Shown in pieces: positions 28,603-38,937 of a DNA stretch of 64,000 nucleotides. The notes under the pieces were generated by a model, which was not told the origin of the DNA, did no database searches, and was given only the letters and a program-made list of their open reading frames with translations. Origin of the DNA: Agrobacterium cavarae. GTDB lineage: Bacteria > Pseudomonadota > Alphaproteobacteria > Rhizobiales > Rhizobiaceae. The DNA lies in contig NZ_SISF01000030.1 in NCBI RefSeq assembly GCF_004310285.1, positions 124,001 to 188,000 of the forward strand. The letters are read 5' to 3'. The first letter of the stretch is position 1. Each line of letters starts with the position of its first letter. Both the position numbers and the translations under genes were made by a program.

Positions 28603-29955
28603 TCAGCGTGCCTGTGTCCACTCCGGCAACCAGTCGCGGTGCGCGACGAGAAGGTCATCCACCATCGACCAGATCTGATCGAGGTCGAGTTCCGCCGCCG
28701 TATGCGGATCCATCATCGCCGCGTGATAGATGTGATCGCGGTTTTCGCTCATCATCGCCCGGACCGTCAGCTCCTGAACGTTGATGTTGGTGCGCATCAG
28801 CGCCGTCAGTTGCGGTGGCAATTCGCCGATAAAGGTTGGCTGCACGCCGTTATGATCGACGAGGCAGGGCACTTCTGCGGCGCAGTTATAAGGCAATGAG
28901 GTGATGCAGCCATTGTTGCGCTGGTTTCCGTAGATTACCGAAGGCTCGCCGGTCCACACCGAGTTGATGATCGAGGAGGCATATTCCTTCGATTGCTTGA
29001 CCTCGATCTTGTTCGCGGATCGATAGGCGGCCGCCTCACCCTTCCAGCGTTCGATCTGCTCGATACAGCGCTTCGGATATTCATCGAGCGGAATGCCGAA
29101 TTTCTCGATCAGGTCCTCACGGCCTTCCTTGATGAAATAGGGCGTGTATTCCGCGAAGTGCTCGGAGCTTTCGGTGACGAAGTAACCAAGGCGCGTCAGC
29201 ATCTCGTAGCGGACCTTGTTGGGGCAGCGCGGGTTCCAGCCGGGCTTCGGGGCGCGGCCTTCGCGGTAGCCGCGCACCAGATCCGGGTACAGGTTCTTAT
29301 AGCTGCCATCCGGCTGGCGGTGTTCGAATTCAAGGAAGAACGCCATGTGGTTGATGCCAGCGGAGCGGTAGCGAATTTCCTCGTAGGGAATATCAAGATC
29401 GAGCGCCAGTTCCATCGCCGTTCCCTGAACGGAGTGGCAGAGACCCACCTGGCGGATTGTCGGATATTTCTCCGCGATCGCCCAGGTGTTGATGGCCATC
29501 GGGTTCACATATTGCAGCATGATGGCGTTCGGGCAGACCGCCAGCATGTCCTCGCAGATCTTCCACAGATGCGGCACGGTGCGCAGACCACGCATGATGC
29601 CGCCCACACCAAGCGTATCGGCAATCGTCTGGCGCAGACCATATTTGCGCGGCACCTCGAAGTCGGTGACGGTACAAGGCTCATAGCCGCCGATCTGGAA
29701 GGCGACGACGACAAAATCGGCATCCGTCAGCGCCTTTCTCTGATCGGTGAAAGTTTCCGCCTTGGCGCTGACGCCGAGCGTCGAGATCAGCTTGTTGACG
29801 ACGATGGCGCTCTCGTCCAGCCGCTGCTGGTTGATGTCCATCAGCGCAATGCGGGCGCCGGACAAGGCGGGGCGCTGCAACACGTCGCCGATGATATTTT
29901 TCATGAACACCGTGGACCCTGCCCCGATGAAAGCGATCTTGGGATTTCTTGTCAT
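28603..29955 (-). CDS. agaL2: alpha-galactosidase, glycoside hydrolase family 4
   Basis: 450 residues. GH4 enzymes use NAD and a divalent metal. The N-terminal GAGSTVFMKN binds NAD, and the metal site is Cys of LCHSVQ with His of GINH. IGGYEPCTVTDFEVPRKYGL and YVNPMAINTWA are further family motifs. The ATG at 29955 follows GGAG. It is the last gene of the leftward agp operon, 21 bases after agpD. In the matching Sinorhizobium locus this position is held by AgaL2, splitting melibiose or raffinose in the cytoplasm. Name assigned by order. Confidence 0.87.
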   Translation of the reverse strand: MTRNPKIAFIGAGSTVFMKNIIGDVLQRPALSGARIALMDINQQRLDESAIVVNKLISTLGVSAKAETFTDQRKALTDADFVVVAFQIGGYEPCTVTDFEVPRKYGLRQTIADTLGVGGIMRGLRTVPHLWKICEDMLAVCPNAIMLQYVNPMAINTWAIAEKYPTIRQVGLCHSVQGTAMELALDLDIPYEEIRYRSAGINHMAFFLEFEHRQPDGSYKNLYPDLVRGYREGRAPKPGWNPRCPNKVRYEMLTRLGYFVTESSEHFAEYTPYFIKEGREDLIEKFGIPLDEYPKRCIEQIERWKGEAAAYRSANKIEVKQSKEYASSIINSVWTGEPSVIYGNQRNNGCITSLPYNCAAEVPCLVDHNGVQPTFIGELPPQLTALMRTNINVQELTVRAMMSENRDHIYHAAMMDPHTAAELDLDQIWSMVDDLLVAHRDWLPEWTQAR

Positions 29956-29976
29956 TTCTTTCTCCACTCTCGGAAA

Positions 29977-31632
<1,656 letters not shown>

Positions 31633-31650
31633 CGTGATCTCTTTCTCGGC

Positions 31651-32778
31651 TCAATAGGGATCGATCGCATCGCGAAGACCATCGCCCAGCGCATTGAAAG
31701 CGAAGACTGTGACCAGCACGAAGCCGACAGGTGCAAGGATCCAAGGGTAGGAACCGATGACCGAATAATTGGCCGTATCCTGAAGCATCAAACCCCAGGA
31801 TATCAGCGGCGGCTTCACCGCAAAGCCAAGGAAGCCAAGGAAGGACTCCAGAAGCACGATCGTCGGAATGTTCAGTGTCACCGCCACGATCACATGGCTC
31901 ATCACATTGGGGAAAATGTGCTGGAAGATGATGCGCCGGTCGGTCGCCCCGATCGCAATCGCCGCCTTCACATATTCGATGCGGGCAAGTGCGAGCGTCT
32001 TGCCACGCACTTCACGCGACATCTGCGCCCAGCCGAGCGCCGACATGACGACGATGACGAAGCCGAGAAAGACATTGGTGGGTGCAGTAACCGGGATCAG
32101 CGATGTCAGCGCCAGATAAAGCGGCAGTTGCGGGAAGGCGAGCACGAGTTCGACAAATCGCTGCGTCCATGTGTCGAAGGCACCGCCAAGATAGCCGGAG
32201 ACCATGCCGACGGTCGTGCCGATCGCAGTGACGATGGTGACGACGGTCAACGCAATCATCAGCGAGATGCGAGAGCCGTAGATCGCGCGGGAGAGAATGT
32301 CTCGACCAAGCTTGTCCGTCCCGAGGAAGTGAATGGGCTTGCCATCCGTCGAGCCGAAGAAGTGGATCGTGGACGGAATGATGCCGAAGAGCTTGTATTC
32401 GAAGCCGGTCACAAAGAAGCCGAGGACCCGGGGGTTCTCATAATCCGGTCCGCTGATGGGCTGGAACGTGATGGGATCGAGCTTTTCGGAATCGACGATC
32501 GGATAGACGCGGGGCATGACCAGATTGCCTTTCTGGTCATGGATCGAAATCGATTCCGGTGGCATGAAGGAATCTTCCGACAGCATCGGATCGACGGGGG
32601 CCAGGAAGCCCGCGAAGACCGCCATGATGAGAAGAACGCAGACGAGCACGAGGCCAAGCATGCCGGTGAAGGACCGCCGGAAGCGGCGCCAGACCAGAGC
32701 CTGATAGCTTTCGTTGCCTGCTGGTGCAGTCGTTACGGTCGGCTCAATTGTGGTTTCGGCTGGAACCAACATGGTCAC
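31651..32778 (-). CDS. agpC: alpha-galactoside ABC transporter permease (OppC type)
   Basis: 375 residues. Six hydrophobic helices with a long first loop, as in the DppC/OppC group. The first helix is around 38-60; the inner-membrane-component motif with GWAQMSREVRGKTLALARIEYV precedes the coupling region. Starts four bases inside the agpB stop, so translation is coupled. Works with AgpB as a heterodimeric channel. Confidence 0.9.
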   Translation of the reverse strand: MTMLVPAETTIEPTVTTAPAGNESYQALVWRRFRRSFTGMLGLVLVCVLLIMAVFAGFLAPVDPMLSEDSFMPPESISIHDQKGNLVMPRVYPIVDSEKLDPITFQPISGPDYENPRVLGFFVTGFEYKLFGIIPSTIHFFGSTDGKPIHFLGTDKLGRDILSRAIYGSRISLMIALTVVTIVTAIGTTVGMVSGYLGGAFDTWTQRFVELVLAFPQLPLYLALTSLIPVTAPTNVFLGFVIVVMSALGWAQMSREVRGKTLALARIEYVKAAIAIGATDRRIIFQHIFPNVMSHVIVAVTLNIPTIVLLESFLGFLGFAVKPPLISWGLMLQDTANYSVIGSYPWILAPVGFVLVTVFAFNALGDGLRDAIDPY

Positions 32779-33779
32779 GCTCCTCCCAGTTTGATACGTG
32801 GATCAAGCGCTGCCAGCAGCATGTCGGCGATGATGTTGCCGACGATCAGTGTGGTGGCCAGCACCAGCATGAAGGTGGCTGTCACATAGACATCGCCCAC
32901 ATGCATGGAACCAACGATGGCTGGTCCGACGGTCGGCAGCGCGAAAATGATCGCCACCTCGATTTCGCCGGTCAGCATGTAGGGCAGAACCACGCCCTGA
33001 TACATGATGAGCGGATGGAGCGCATTGGGCACGGCATGGCGCATGACGACGGCACTTTCGCGCAGGCCCTTGGCCCGTGCCGTCTCGATATATTGCGCAT
33101 TCAGCGTATCGAGCAGATTGCCGCGCATGACGCGCATATTGTAGGCAAGCCCGCCAAAGGTAGCGATGGCGACCACGGGCCAGACATGCTTCACCAGATC
33201 GACGAACTTGCCCCAGGACCAGGGAGCGCCGCCATAGCGGGGCGAGAAGAAGTTGCCGATCTCGCTGATGTTGAAATGAAAGACCAGGAGATAGACCATG
33301 ATCAGTGCCATCAAAAAGCGCGGAATGGTCATGCCGAGAAAGGCGATGCCGGACAGGATCGTATCCACCCAGCTATATTGGCGTGTCGCGGCAAGAATAC
33401 CGAAGCTGATGCCGAGGATGGATGCCAGGATGTGGCAGACAAGCGCGAGGATCAGCGTGCGCGGCAGGCGTTCGGCAACAATCTCGCCGACCGGGCGGTT
33501 GTAGTACATGCTGTAGCCGAAATCGCCCTTCGACACCATATTCCAGATCCAGTTGAAATACTGGATGACGAGCGGCTTATCGAGACCGTGGGCGACGGCA
33601 TAGGCCTTAGCCTGAGCATCGGCCTGCTCGAAGGACGCGCCCCCGAGATTCATAAGCTGCGACCGGATATAATCTGCATAGTTGCCGGGCGGCGCCTGGA
33701 TGATCGCAAATGTCACGATGCTCAGGATCAGAAGCAACGGGATTGCGGACAGAAGGCGGGTAACCAGAAACCTCAACAT
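32775..33779 (-). CDS. agpB: alpha-galactoside ABC transporter permease (OppB type)
   Basis: 334 residues with six helices, the first at 8-28. Typical OppB/DppB features: TFAIIQAPPGNYADYIR after helix 1 and the coupling motif ARAKGLRESAVVMRHAVPNAL. It follows agpA after a 218-base gap that contains a RIME-like palindrome. The ribosome site AGGAG lies before the ATG. Confidence 0.9.
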   Translation of the reverse strand: MLRFLVTRLLSAIPLLLILSIVTFAIIQAPPGNYADYIRSQLMNLGGASFEQADAQAKAYAVAHGLDKPLVIQYFNWIWNMVSKGDFGYSMYYNRPVGEIVAERLPRTLILALVCHILASILGISFGILAATRQYSWVDTILSGIAFLGMTIPRFLMALIMVYLLVFHFNISEIGNFFSPRYGGAPWSWGKFVDLVKHVWPVVAIATFGGLAYNMRVMRGNLLDTLNAQYIETARAKGLRESAVVMRHAVPNALHPLIMYQGVVLPYMLTGEIEVAIIFALPTVGPAIVGSMHVGDVYVTATFMLVLATTLIVGNIIADMLLAALDPRIKLGGA

Positions 33780-33844
33780 AAGAACTTCTCCTCGAGGGGA
33801 CGGTGGCGGTCCGCAGCGTTAAAGCCGCCAGACCGCCACCACTT

Positions 33845-33949
33845 AGAGCGCCGTGCGTCCTTTAGGACGCACAAAGGACGCTCTAACTTTTTGAATCTAC
33901 GCGTCGGGCTTTCCGAAAATCGGAATCGATTTTCGGGCCGTGCTGTAGG
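33845..33949. repeat. RIME-like intergenic palindromic repeat, copy 2
   Basis: About 105 bases with two palindromes: AGAGCGCCGTGCGTCCTTT paired with AAAGGACGCTCT/AGGACGCAC (33845-33884), and CCGAAAATCGGAATCGATTTTCGG (33913-33936, in two arms), ending GTGCTGTAGG. The best-preserved of the three copies in this window. It lies inside the agp operon between the binding-protein gene and the first permease gene. Confidence 0.8.
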
Positions 33950-33997
33950 TTCCACGCCCCGCCTGATGCTGCGGGGCGCAGAGCCGGGAGGAAACGC

Positions 33998-36085
33998 TTA
34001 CTTCTGCGGACCGTCACCGCCAGGCTTGCCTGGCAACATGTCCTTGAAGAGCTGGTAGTCACCCTGATCGGCTGCCGGAACATAGAGGCGTTCGCGGATG
34101 ATCGAGTCTTCGGCCCAGTTGAACATGTAGATCGGCGCACCGTTCGGCACGTTCTTGAAGCGCTTGTTGATGATCAGAGCACCTGGATATTCCACAAGAC
34201 CGACCGTGTTGACATTGGTCGTGTAGATTTTCTGATACTGCTTGATCAGTTCGGCCTGCTCCTTCGGGTCGCTTGAGATGACGAACTTGTTGATCGTATC
34301 AGCCAGCTCCTTCTCGAATGGCATCAGATCGAGCTCATTCTTGTTGTTGGCGCGGTGGAACCAGCTGGTGCGCGGACCGGTAGGAGCGAGCTGCGGCGTG
34401 TTCTGCACGACGGACGCGAGTTCTGCCTGGGTGCGGTGTAGCGACCAGTCGAACTTGCCACCAAAGTTTGCCGCATCGCGATCCTTGCTGGCCTGGGCGT
34501 TCAGCACCACACGAATGCCGAGCTTCTGCATCTGAGCGATGACGCCTTCGCCAAGACTCTTGTCTGTCGTGTAGTCATTGCTGACGAGCATCGAGATTTC
34601 GACATCCTTGCCGCCGGCAGTCCCTGCCGGGAAGTTGACGATGCCATTGCCATCGGTGTCCTTCAGACCGGCTGCAGCAAGCTCCTTCTTGGCGCCTTCA
34701 AGATCGAAGGGGTAGTAGAGGGTCGACTGCCGATCGTAGAAGTTCGAGCCGGAAAGGATACCACCGGCATAGGTCGCGACGAACGGTCCCTTGACGAGAG
34801 AATCGCCCAGTTCCTTGCGGTTGGTCGCCATGGTGATGGCTCGACGGAAGTGCTCGTTTCGGTTCAGTTCGCGAATGGCCTGTTGGCGGGCATCCGGATC
34901 GCCCCAGCCGTTGGCGGAGAAGTTCATCTCGATATTGTAGCCGATCAGACGCGGTCCGAAGGCAAGTCTCGCGGGAGCGTCCTTCTGGGCGGAGCGCTTG
35001 AGCGACTCCACGAAGTTTTCCGGCTGCTCCAGGTTGGAAATGTCGCCGGAGCCTGCAACTGCCTGAACGTCACGGTCGGCCCAGGTCGAGAGCTTGTAGT
35101 GCGTCTCGTCCAGGTAAGGGAGCTGGTTGCCCTTTTCGTCAACCTTCCAGTAATAGGGGTTGCGGCGCATGACGATGATGTCGTCCGGGCGATACTCGAC
35201 CGGAACCCACGCGCCCATGACCGGGAAGTTCATGTAACTTGGCGGGAACGCGTTCTTGTACTGCTCGTAGGTGTTCTTCGAATACTTAGGATGCTGCGGC
35301 TTCAGCATATGGGCAGGGCCTGGGCAGAAGGTGCCATAGGCCATGTTGTAGATGAACTGCTTCGGAAAAGCGTCCTTGAAGGTCCACTCGATCGTGTATT
35401 TGTCGATGGCTTTCAGCGTCGTGCCGGCGCCGAAGGTTTCCTGTGTGGCGCCATTCAATGGCGAGACGTTCGGATCGAGGACGTTATCGTCCCAGTAGAA
35501 CATCACGTCGTCGGAGGTGAAATCCTGGCCGTCGGACCACTTCGCACCCTCGATGAGCTTCATGGTCAGCTTGTGGCCGTCCTTGGACCATTCCCAGCTT
35601 TTTGCGAGGTTTGGCAGTGGCTGAAGGTCGTCCGCCTTGACCTGGAAAAGCGGGCCGGTGCGCGTCAGGCACTCGAAGAGACCGATATCGATGCCGCCCC
35701 ATCCCTGGTTCTGACCGGCCCAATAGTTCCAGCCCTCCGGACGACCACCGATGACATGACGCAGCGTATCGCCATAAACGCCCACACCATCCGGCATGTT
35801 GCCGGTCTTGTAGACCATCGGCTCTTTCGGCAGGCGATCCTTGACGGGAGGCAACTTCTTCTGGTCGACGAACTGCTTCGTCACCCAGGAAGGCTCGTGA
35901 TATTCCGGCAGCGCCTTATATTCGAGGATGGCCGAGCCATCCACATATTGCACCTTGGTCTGCGCCGGAAAATCCGGCGGCTGCGGCACGACGGTCAGTT
36001 CCGACGCCATGGCGCCATATGCCAACGCGGACACGCCAACAAGAAGGGCGGCCGTTTTCACAAGATATCGGTTTGTCATCCTCAC
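33998..36085 (-). CDS. agpA: alpha-galactoside ABC transporter substrate-binding protein (SBP family 5)
   Basis: 695 residues with a signal peptide (1-27, ending AMAS). Belongs to the peptide/opine-binding SBP_bac_5 fold: LAKSWEWSKDGHKLTMKLIEGAKWSDGQDFTSDDV is the hallmark segment. It is longer than usual DppA proteins, as is AgpA of Sinorhizobium. Captures melibiose, raffinose or stachyose in the periplasm (from the locus match). Followed by a RIME-like palindrome, preceded by two hairpins after agaL1. Confidence 0.88.
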   Translation of the reverse strand: MRMTNRYLVKTAALLVGVSALAYGAMASELTVVPQPPDFPAQTKVQYVDGSAILEYKALPEYHEPSWVTKQFVDQKKLPPVKDRLPKEPMVYKTGNMPDGVGVYGDTLRHVIGGRPEGWNYWAGQNQGWGGIDIGLFECLTRTGPLFQVKADDLQPLPNLAKSWEWSKDGHKLTMKLIEGAKWSDGQDFTSDDVMFYWDDNVLDPNVSPLNGATQETFGAGTTLKAIDKYTIEWTFKDAFPKQFIYNMAYGTFCPGPAHMLKPQHPKYSKNTYEQYKNAFPPSYMNFPVMGAWVPVEYRPDDIIVMRRNPYYWKVDEKGNQLPYLDETHYKLSTWADRDVQAVAGSGDISNLEQPENFVESLKRSAQKDAPARLAFGPRLIGYNIEMNFSANGWGDPDARQQAIRELNRNEHFRRAITMATNRKELGDSLVKGPFVATYAGGILSGSNFYDRQSTLYYPFDLEGAKKELAAAGLKDTDGNGIVNFPAGTAGGKDVEISMLVSNDYTTDKSLGEGVIAQMQKLGIRVVLNAQASKDRDAANFGGKFDWSLHRTQAELASVVQNTPQLAPTGPRTSWFHRANNKNELDLMPFEKELADTINKFVISSDPKEQAELIKQYQKIYTTNVNTVGLVEYPGALIINKRFKNVPNGAPIYMFNWAEDSIIRERLYVPAADQGDYQLFKDMLPGKPGGDGPQK

Positions 36086-36128
36086 TCCCCTTTTTGAACA
36101 ACGGGCAATACCCGCCGTGGCTCTTAGA

Positions 36129-36175
36129 ACCGGGCCTCCCGCCCGGTCTTATCGACGGCCCTCCTCAGGGCCGTC
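36129..36175. repeat. two tandem hairpins between agaL1 and agpA
   Basis: ACCGGG at 36129-36134 pairs with CCCGGT at 36142-36147 (six-base loop region), and GACGGCCCT at 36154-36162 pairs with AGGGCCGTC at 36167-36175 around CCTC. No T-run follows in the leftward direction, so they look like mRNA-processing or attenuation structures rather than full terminators. Confidence 0.5.
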
Positions 36176-36192
36176 TGATCTCTCTGCGGCGA

Positions 36193-37647
36193 TCAGCTCG
36201 CCTGCTTGATGGCGCGCAGTTCCTCGACGGAGCGAACGGCGCGACGCGCTGACCCTTCCCAATCGCGGGCCTTGACCGTTGCGTTCTTCAAGCGCTCGCG
36301 CGCGGCTGGAACGGCATCGGCATATTGCGGTAGCCACTGGGCCTGCGCCACGACCATTTCGTCGACCATCTGCCAAACCTCTTCCGGGGTGGATATCGCA
36401 CCCACCAGCGGATCATGCAGCACGGCAAGCTTCAAGAGGTCGATATCGCCGGTCACCGCCGCATGCACCGACATACGCTGAACATTGATGGACGCCATGC
36501 AGGTCGCCGCACAGGCTTCCGGCAAAGTGATCCCTGAGACCATGTTGATACCGAAGCGATCGACGAAGCCGGGCGATTCGATGATGGCATCCGAAGGTAG
36601 ATTGCTGATGACACCATTGTTCTTGACGTTGAAGTGGCCGCGATAGACGCGTCCGGTTTCCAGCGCCTCCAGAATATGGCTGGCATGTTCATTGGAGCGC
36701 TTGGCCGGATCGATCGGCTTGTCGGCAGCGGCCAGGAACTGCGGGAACTCGGTCTCGAACCAGTTGCGCGTTTCCGTCGAGTAACGGAGATAACCGCCGG
36801 TTTCGCCATGGATCCAGTCCGACATGTCGATCCAGCGGGAGATTTCTTCCGGCCGCTTACGATACCATGGCAGATATTCCGACAGATGACCGTTGCTTTC
36901 GGTGGAATAGACGCCGAACCGCTTCAAGACGTCGATGCGAAGCTTTTCCTGCTGCGAGAAAACCGGATGAGCTTCAAACGCAGCAATCAGCTCCTCCTTG
37001 CCGATCTTGCGACCATTGAGGCGCAGGTCGACAAACCATGTCTGGTGGTTGATGCCGGAGCAGATGTAGTCAAGTTCGGAAAGCGATTTTGCGCCCAGAA
37101 CTTCGGCAATCTGTTCGGCGCCATGCTGGACACCGTGGCAAAGACCGACAGTGTCGACCTTGCCATATTCGATGGCCGCCCATGTGTTCATTGCCATCGG
37201 GTTTGCGTAGTTCAGGAACTTCGCATTCGGGGCAGCCACTTCGCGAATGTCGCGGCAGAAATCGAGAATGACGGGAATATTGCGCTGGCCATAGAGAATG
37301 CCGCCTGCGCAGATCGTATCGCCGACACACTGGTCGATACCGTATTTGAGCGGAATGCGAATATCCTCGGCATAAGCTTCCAGACCACCGACGCGCACGC
37401 AGCTGATGATGTACTTGGCGCCTTCCAGCGCACGTTTACGATCCGTGTGCGCGGTGACCTTGACCTTGAGGCAGTTGGCTTCAACGATCTTGTCGAGAAT
37501 GGCCTTGATCATATCGAGATTGTGCTGGCTGATATCCGTCAGCGCCACCTCGATATCGTGAAACTCCGGTACGCACAGAACATCGGTAAAGAGCTTTTTT
37601 GTGAAGCCGACGCTCCCCGCCCCGATTATAGCGATTTTGAAACTCAT
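36193..37647 (-). CDS. agaL1: alpha-galactosidase, glycoside hydrolase family 4
   Basis: 484 residues. NAD-binding GAGSVGFTKK at 9-18, metal ligands in LCHGVQHG and SGINHQTW, and YANPMAMNTWAA. It is diverged from AgaL2 at the other end of the operon, so the cluster carries two distinct GH4 enzymes. AGAGGTGG precedes the ATG at 37647. First gene of the leftward operon, divergent from the AraC-type regulator, whose product probably activates it. Confidence 0.88.
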   Translation of the reverse strand: MSFKIAIIGAGSVGFTKKLFTDVLCVPEFHDIEVALTDISQHNLDMIKAILDKIVEANCLKVKVTAHTDRKRALEGAKYIISCVRVGGLEAYAEDIRIPLKYGIDQCVGDTICAGGILYGQRNIPVILDFCRDIREVAAPNAKFLNYANPMAMNTWAAIEYGKVDTVGLCHGVQHGAEQIAEVLGAKSLSELDYICSGINHQTWFVDLRLNGRKIGKEELIAAFEAHPVFSQQEKLRIDVLKRFGVYSTESNGHLSEYLPWYRKRPEEISRWIDMSDWIHGETGGYLRYSTETRNWFETEFPQFLAAADKPIDPAKRSNEHASHILEALETGRVYRGHFNVKNNGVISNLPSDAIIESPGFVDRFGINMVSGITLPEACAATCMASINVQRMSVHAAVTGDIDLLKLAVLHDPLVGAISTPEEVWQMVDEMVVAQAQWLPQYADAVPAARERLKNATVKARDWEGSARRAVRSVEELRAIKQAS

Positions 37648-37820
37648 AACGCCACCTCTTTTTCAAATGGAAAGGGTGAAACGGGCCAAAGGATTCTCGC
37701 GTCACAAAAACTCAGATGACCTTCCATCTTATTGGAAAATCAGAATTATTGACTATATCGTTTTTAAAAAATCCTGCTGGCTGTCTCCTCTGCGGGCGAT
37801 TATGCGTATAAAGATGGTCA
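37648..37820. promoter_or_regulatory. divergent promoter region agaL1 / agpT
   Basis: 173 bases, clearly more AT-rich than the flanking genes, holding both promoters and presumably the AgpT operator. A near-palindromic A/T-rich tract lies around 37735-37775. No exact repeated half-sites were recognised. Confidence 0.5.
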
Positions 37821-38732
37821 ATGCCAGAGAAGGATTATGCTTTAATGGGTAATTTTGTGCTGCAAGATTTGATCGACCAAGGCCCTTGCATGCGCGCCGT
37901 ATCCCTGCCGCGCGGCCGCCAGACGCTTCATACGATGCCGACCAGCAGCGGGTACGAAATCCGCCGCGGCGGAAATTACGACTGGGATGGGCGAAAGCGT
38001 GGACAGACGCCGTTCACAGTCCTGCAATATTGCATCAGCGGTTCGGGCAATCTGCGCTACGACAATCGTCGCTACCTAGTGAAGCCCGGTGAGACGTTGC
38101 TGCTTCTTATTCCCCACAATCACCGTTACTGGTTGGAAGAAGGCCAGGAATGGGAGTTTTTCTGGATCTCCATGAATGGCGAGGAGGCGCTGCGTATTCA
38201 CCGCAACATCCTCGCCGTCACCGGCCCGGTCCTCAAGTTGAAGACGCAGACGATCGATCAACTGGCAAGCTGCTGCTCTCGCCTCGTCAACGGCGCAGAA
38301 ACGCCCGGAGCGGCGTCCGCAGCCGCCTACGAGGCGGCGATGACGCTTTATGATGATGTCTTCGGTTCGCATCCCTCTTTCGGGGGCGAATATCGCACCA
38401 TGCAGCAGGTGCTCAGCTATATCGACGGGCATCTCAATGAACGCCTCTCGGTCAATGATCTCGCAGCCGTTGCTGGTCTGAGCCGCGCGCATTTTTCGCG
38501 GATATTCACGGCGAATGAAGGGGTCCCGCCGGCGGAATTCGTTCTGCAGAGGCGGCTGCGTCGCGCTGCAAAACTTTTGACATCGGCGGCGGACATTCCC
38601 ATCAAGGAAGTCTCCGTGCTCTGCGGCTTCGAAGACCCGAACTATTTTTCGAAGGTATTCCGCAGGCTCTATGGCACCAATCCCAGCGAGTTCCGCACCA
38701 GTGGGATGTATCCGGGCCCACCACAGAATTAG
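37821..38732 (+). CDS. agpT: AraC-family transcriptional activator of alpha-galactoside genes
   Basis: 303 residues from the ATG at 37821; an internal ATG at 37845 is equally possible, with GAAGGA upstream of it. N-terminal cupin-like sugar-binding domain (about 20-160, with VLQYCISGSGNLRYDNRRY and LLLLIPHNHRYWLEE). C-terminal double helix-turn-helix (about 200-295) with LAAVAGLSRAHFSRIFTANEG and SVLCGFEDPNYFSKVFRRLYG. Divergent from agaL1. In Sinorhizobium the AraC-type AgpT activates the agp genes in response to galactosides. Confidence 0.87.
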   Translation: MPEKDYALMGNFVLQDLIDQGPCMRAVSLPRGRQTLHTMPTSSGYEIRRGGNYDWDGRKRGQTPFTVLQYCISGSGNLRYDNRRYLVKPGETLLLLIPHNHRYWLEEGQEWEFFWISMNGEEALRIHRNILAVTGPVLKLKTQTIDQLASCCSRLVNGAETPGAASAAAYEAAMTLYDDVFGSHPSFGGEYRTMQQVLSYIDGHLNERLSVNDLAAVAGLSRAHFSRIFTANEGVPPAEFVLQRRLRRAAKLLTSAADIPIKEVSVLCGFEDPNYFSKVFRRLYGTNPSEFRTSGMYPGPPQN

Positions 38733-38937
38733 AGCCTTCGCTTTGGCGGCAAGACTTACTCGATGTACCCATGCGGCTGGAAAACGTCTGCAGTGGTTGC
38801 AATATCGCAGATGCAGTTCTTCTCAAGCATGTTTTCGATGTAAAACAGTTATGATGTATTAACTTCGATCGTAAGACCGGACTTTACTCTTCTGCGTTAT
38901 CAGTCTCACCATAGACGATCAACATGCGGATGGTGAG

